A DNA stretch of 64,000 bases from Doris montereyensis (lineage: Eukaryota; Mollusca; Gastropoda; Nudibranchia; Dorididae): assembly GCA_037039925.1 (NCBI GenBank), contig JAXRKP010000963.1, positions 82,501 to 146,500 on the forward strand. The letters are read 5' to 3'. The translations under genes were made by a program, and so were the position numbers. Positions 60,086 to 64,000 of this stretch are shown here, piece by piece (within the stretch, counting starts at the first letter, position 1; each line of letters begins with the position of its first letter). The notes beneath the pieces were generated by a model. It saw nothing but the letters and a program-made list of their open reading frames with translations, searched no databases and was not told the origin of the DNA.

Positions 60086-60179
60086 CTAAGACATAGATGA
60101 TGGTTTTGACACCAGTTGTTAGACAAGGTGAAAAACGACAATAAGTGAAAAACGACAATAAGTAATATTTTGTATTATT

Positions 60180-61640
60180 CACAGTTCTTAGATAAGGAAT
60201 TTAATCATTGTATTCTTTTTCTGATGTTTTTATAAGACCCTGAATTGATGAGTCTTTAGCAAATTTTATAAGTGTGACATTATTTTCATGTATACGACAC
60301 ACATTTGTGTACAAGGTAAATAATACTGGTAAGAGAACGCACCCTCGAGGGTCACCCATGTTTGTATTTGGGGTAGGAGAATGTATTGTTTAACATTTTG
60401 AGAGCGGTCAGTTAGGAAATCAAACAACCTCAGAATTTCATTAGGGTTCAGAGGCGTGTTACGAAGTTTGTTAACCAAGATGTGGGGCTGAATCATGTTG
60501 AAGGCCAATGAGAAATCTATGAAAAGTATTCTACAGTAATGCCTAAGTGAATCTAAATGTCAATACATTTTTTATTTTCATATAACAAAATGGCATCTTC
60601 AACCCTTCTTTTTGATTTGTGCGCCAATTGTAATGTACAGTTGACTCGGATTATCGCAACTCCTTTAATCGCAAATTCTGCTTATTTGCAACTTTTTTCA
60701 AGAAACAGAATCAATTCTTTATAAAAGTCACTGGTTAATCGGTACGCACTTTGGATAACTGCAACCCCAGCAACACCTTGCTTCAGATTTTCAGCCAGCT
60801 TTTTCTGATTTCACACTAAACGATGCTTGCATGTCTACTTTGTTATTACCTTACAATTGTAATGATACAATTGCCATACACTGATTATGGGTCTAACAGA
60901 CAGTAAAAAGCATTATCGGCCTTGCATAAAGATGGCTCAGACAGCTGGGCAGCATAGTATTGTATGGTGCAATAAGTAACACATGACTTTCCACAGCTAA
61001 TTAGCAGAGTGGACAACCGACAACCAACCACTCAGATGAAAGGGAGTGGTGTCACTTATGTAAACAATGCACTGAAATACTGTAGTATGCTTTGCTGGCT
61101 GTGTAGTATCTGTTTGAAGGCATACAACTTTGACATAGATAGGAACGTTCATGACATTAGAGGGAAATGTTCTATATGCAAAAAATATTGCAACAGACAT
61201 AGTTAGTCATTAAATACTGAAATGACCCTAAATACTGGGCCCATGGCGGAATCAGATCAATTACAATTTCGGTTAATCGCAACAAATTTCCCGCTCTCGT
61301 AGTGTTGCGATTAACTAGAGTCGACTGCATCTTCAAACACTGATGTTATTTTCTTTATGTTATCTAAAATGAATCTTTCAAGACATTACATGACTAGTGA
61401 TGTTAATGAATACTACTGGTCTTAAATCATTCATAACTTGCCATTCTTTCTTTTTGGACACAGGAAGTAACTCAGAACGTTTCCATGACTTTGGGATAGT
61501 ATAAGTATCATTTGACACAATAAAAACCTGTTTTTTTTGAATAGGAGACCGCTCATTACAACATCTTTTCAGGATAGTTCCTTTTAATCCATCTGGACGG
61601 CAGGCTTTTTGATGGGCGCTGAAGCAAATAAACTTTTACA
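60180..61640 (-). mobile_element. LINE RT fragment split by a MITE
   Basis: Minus strand, right part: SWKRSELLPVSKKKEW-like and DLRPVVFINITSHVM; left part: VEDAILLYENK, AFNMIQPHILVNKLRNTPLN, FLTDRSQNV, GDPRGCVL. The two halves flank 60638-61327 and rejoin in the FAYRxNRSVDDA region. Confidence 0.75.
60638..61327. mobile_element. pogo/Tigger-like MITE nested in a LINE
   Basis: Starts CAGTTGACTCGGATTATCGC and ends with the inverse of CAGTCGACTCTAGTTAATCG; TA at the left, CA at the right (mutated target). No transposase in 690 bp. Confidence 0.8.
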
Positions 61641-61749
61641 CACTTCTTACGCTCGATATGTTTAGTTTTACATCAGATGACAAATCTTTATCGCTAATTA
61701 ATTAATTTTCATATCTGATTTTTCTTTCAAAAATCTTTCTCAAATATCT

Positions 61750-61897
<148 letters not shown>

Positions 61898-62111
61898 GTC
61901 TTCGCATTATAATTTAGAAGCAGTTTTTACATACACAAGATAACAATTCCCCGTTGTGCTATAGGCGGGCACGCCCCTTTTTGTTATGTTTACGTGCACA
62001 ACGGTGAAGCAGAAAGAGAGGCACTGCTCGGGAGTGAAACGTCTTGGAGTATACGGTCTTTGGTAATACATGTACAGGATTACGAATATGAAAGAGATCG
62101 CTATAGTAATT

Positions 62112-62121
62112 GTCACGTGAC
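62112..62121. promoter_or_regulatory. CLEAR element (TFEB/TFE3-type E-box), copy B
   Basis: GTCACGTGAC, a perfect copy of the published CLEAR palindrome, ends 34 bp before the copy B start codon. CLEAR boxes recruit TFEB/MiT factors to lysosomal genes, so the site fits the product. Binding is an inference. Confidence 0.7.
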
Positions 62122-62137
62122 TACCTGCAAATACAAA

Positions 62138-62147
62138 GTCATATGAC
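62138..62147. promoter_or_regulatory. second GTCANNTGAC palindrome, copy B
   Basis: GTCATATGAC has the same arms as the CLEAR box with TA in the centre, 26 bp downstream of it and just before the start codon. It may be a second bHLH site or chance. Confidence 0.35.
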
Positions 62148-62155
62148 CAGACAAA

Positions 62156-63267
62156 ATGGCGAGGCATGTCAAGATGTTCGAGATGGCCTTCTCAGCTTCA
62201 ACGTTATTTTTCGTATCCCTAGCGCTAACCAAGGTTTGCATTAGCTTCACAGATCTGTATTTATCTGTGTTTTATCTTCATTTAATCCATTTTACTGCTC
62301 TATATTATTTAAGCTGTGAAAGTAAATAGATCTCGAATCTACACATTGTTTTCAATGTTATATTGTAAGACTATAAACTATTATTATTTTAAGAGTAAAC
62401 TAACTTTAACTTTATAAATAAATTACCCATAAGATATAGATCTAATCTATATCTAATGTTAAAATAATGTGTACTTCAATTATTTAGACCTAGTTAACCA
62501 TGGCTCACTTAAAGTTCAGATGATCCATATTTAAAGTCTAAACGAATATTTGTAGAGAATAGATTATATCTAGATCTAAACTAAGTTTTGATTATAATTT
62601 GTCTAATTTGACAAACTTTGTTGGATCTGAAGCTAAGAGAATGAAGAGTCCAGCAGTCAATACCACCTTGTGTGGATTGAACACTTTAATTTCATCATCG
62701 ATCTTGACTGTTGTCATAATGACCGACCATTCGCCATCAGACCAATTTCTGACTTAAAATGTAAGCATAGTAGTATTTAACGGGCTAATGCTGGCTTATT
62801 GTAGGTTAGAGTTGATTGGTGAACATAACAGTTTGTTGCTATACGCAGCAAGAACAAAGTGTTAGATCTAATTGATCTAGATCTAAAATCTAGGCATAAC
62901 TGTTGATCCAAGGGGTAATAGTGGGTTAGGTAAAGGTGGCATCAGAGTACATGGACAAGGGTGTGGCAGAGAAAGGATTGGGAGAGCCCGAAACTGATTA
63001 TAATGCCTCTGACCGGTTATTAAAACTATGATTCTGCCAATGCTAGTATAGAAGTAACAGTCTAAGTACACGCCCCTTTTAATTTTTGTCTTTCACAGGC
63101 ATATTCACAAAAGGAATTTAAGATCGACTATTCAAACAATACGTTTCTTAAAGATGGTGTACCATTCCGTTACGTCTCTGGTAGCCTGCATTATTCTAGG
63201 GTGCACCTGACTACTGGCAAGATCGTTTAAGAAAATTGAAAGCATCTGGCTTGAATGCAGTTCAAGG
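62156..63267 (+). CDS. GLB1: lysosomal beta-galactosidase-like, GH35 (copy B), first two exons, runs off the right edge
   Basis: Exon 1 (62156-62233) codes [20 protein letters not shown] then SLALTK, a signal peptide, donor GTTTGC. Exon 2 (63099-63267) codes [35 protein letters not shown] and [19 protein letters not shown], donor GTGAGT. By hand, 44 of 50 residues match copy A exon 2. One C is missing at 63206-63207 (CACCTGAC for CACCCTGAC, His-Pro-Asp). Copy B keeps the family-typical HYSRV where copy A has HYYRV. No further exon is visible before 64000. Confidence 0.92.
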
Positions 63268-63586
63268 GTGAGTTAATGTAATTACTTGTTAACTAGAAAA
63301 AAATAAATTAAATTATAAGACAGAGAGGGGGAGGAGAGAGAGAGATGGGGGGAGGGGGCAGGGGGATGTAGGTGTGTCTTGCATTTTATTTGTGATTCTA
63401 GTTTGTTTTATGCTTGGGATATGGGTGAATTCAGGGACATTGATTAAAGATTTAACAAGGTAGGTTTCAATCAGTAGTTTAAGAAAATACCAAAACATTA
63501 TCATATAGTGCTGACCACTTCAGTGAGCATTACTTCATCAATACTTAATGGATCTTGATGTAAAATTTTTGAAAACCCTTTTCAAT

Positions 63587-63842
63587 GCCTTTACTGCCAA
63601 TAGAGCCGGAGCTTATATCCTAGTTATAATAGCATGAAACTGAACAGGTGATAAAAGTCACCTCCTGGGTTTTTACTCTCAAGCCGCTGTTGGGACCCAT
63701 TTGCACATGGATCGAGTAGGGAAAATGTGTATTAAAGTATCTTTCCGAAGAAATACAATTTACCTAGCATTGTTATGATTCGAATCCAGGACCTCATGAT
63801 CCCAAGTCTGACAACTTAACCACTTGGCTACTGCCGCCACAA
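63587..63842 (-). repeat. tRNA-derived SINE, family 1
   Basis: Reverse strand: box A GTAGCCAAGTGGTTAAG, box B TCCTGGATTCGAATC, body with CATGTGCAAATGGGTCCC and GAGAGTAAAAACCC. In copy B intron 2. Confidence 0.85.
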
Positions 63843-64000
63843 TGCATAATAACCTCACCACATTGTTACCATTGACTAATATCCATCCTTACATAGTTTT
63901 TAGTTTTTTAGTCTTTTTTCTTTTTTGTTGTTATTTTATTGTTTTTAGATTTTGGATAATAATACACCCGTAAACAAAACAATTTATGCATTCATAAAGC

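Overview
The window is animal nuclear DNA. Two genes are split into small exons with GT-AG introns, and the introns are full of SINEs, LINE remnants, Tc1/mariner-type elements, MITEs, microsatellites and minisatellites. Gene families and repeat style suggest a lophotrochozoan, probably a mollusc; that is an inference, as nothing here fixes the species.

Layout. (1) 550-35208, minus strand: CFAP43, a ciliary WD-repeat plus coiled-coil protein. I traced 37 exons whose phases chain together from the start codon to about 1,580 codons; the 3' end lies off the left edge. (2) 35209-35853: a 645-bp gap holding the opposed 5' ends of CFAP43 and the next gene. (3) 35854-54861, plus strand: a complete 17-exon lysosomal beta-galactosidase-like gene (GH35, copy A) with both catalytic glutamates but altered galactose-pocket residues. 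(4) 54862-62155: intergenic, mostly decayed LINEs, SINEs and a pogo-like MITE nested in a LINE. (5) 62156-end: the first two exons of a second beta-galactosidase-like gene (copy B), with a perfect CLEAR (TFEB) palindrome just upstream of its start codon.

The two gene types are unrelated in function: CFAP43 belongs to the axonemal tether complex, and the GH35 proteins are secretory or lysosomal glycosidases. They share only a head-to-head arrangement. The A and B copies are a tandem duplication (44 of 50 aligned residues identical in exon 2).

Reading frames of both genes are broken in about 15 places by single-base gaps, mostly at homopolymers, while splice sites and flanking codons stay conserved. 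I read this as uncorrected sequencing or assembly error rather than pseudogenes. I saw no convincing new molecular system. The most interesting points are the duplicated GH35 locus with CLEAR-type promoters, the altered active site of copy A, the nested elements, and repeats that abut splice donors.
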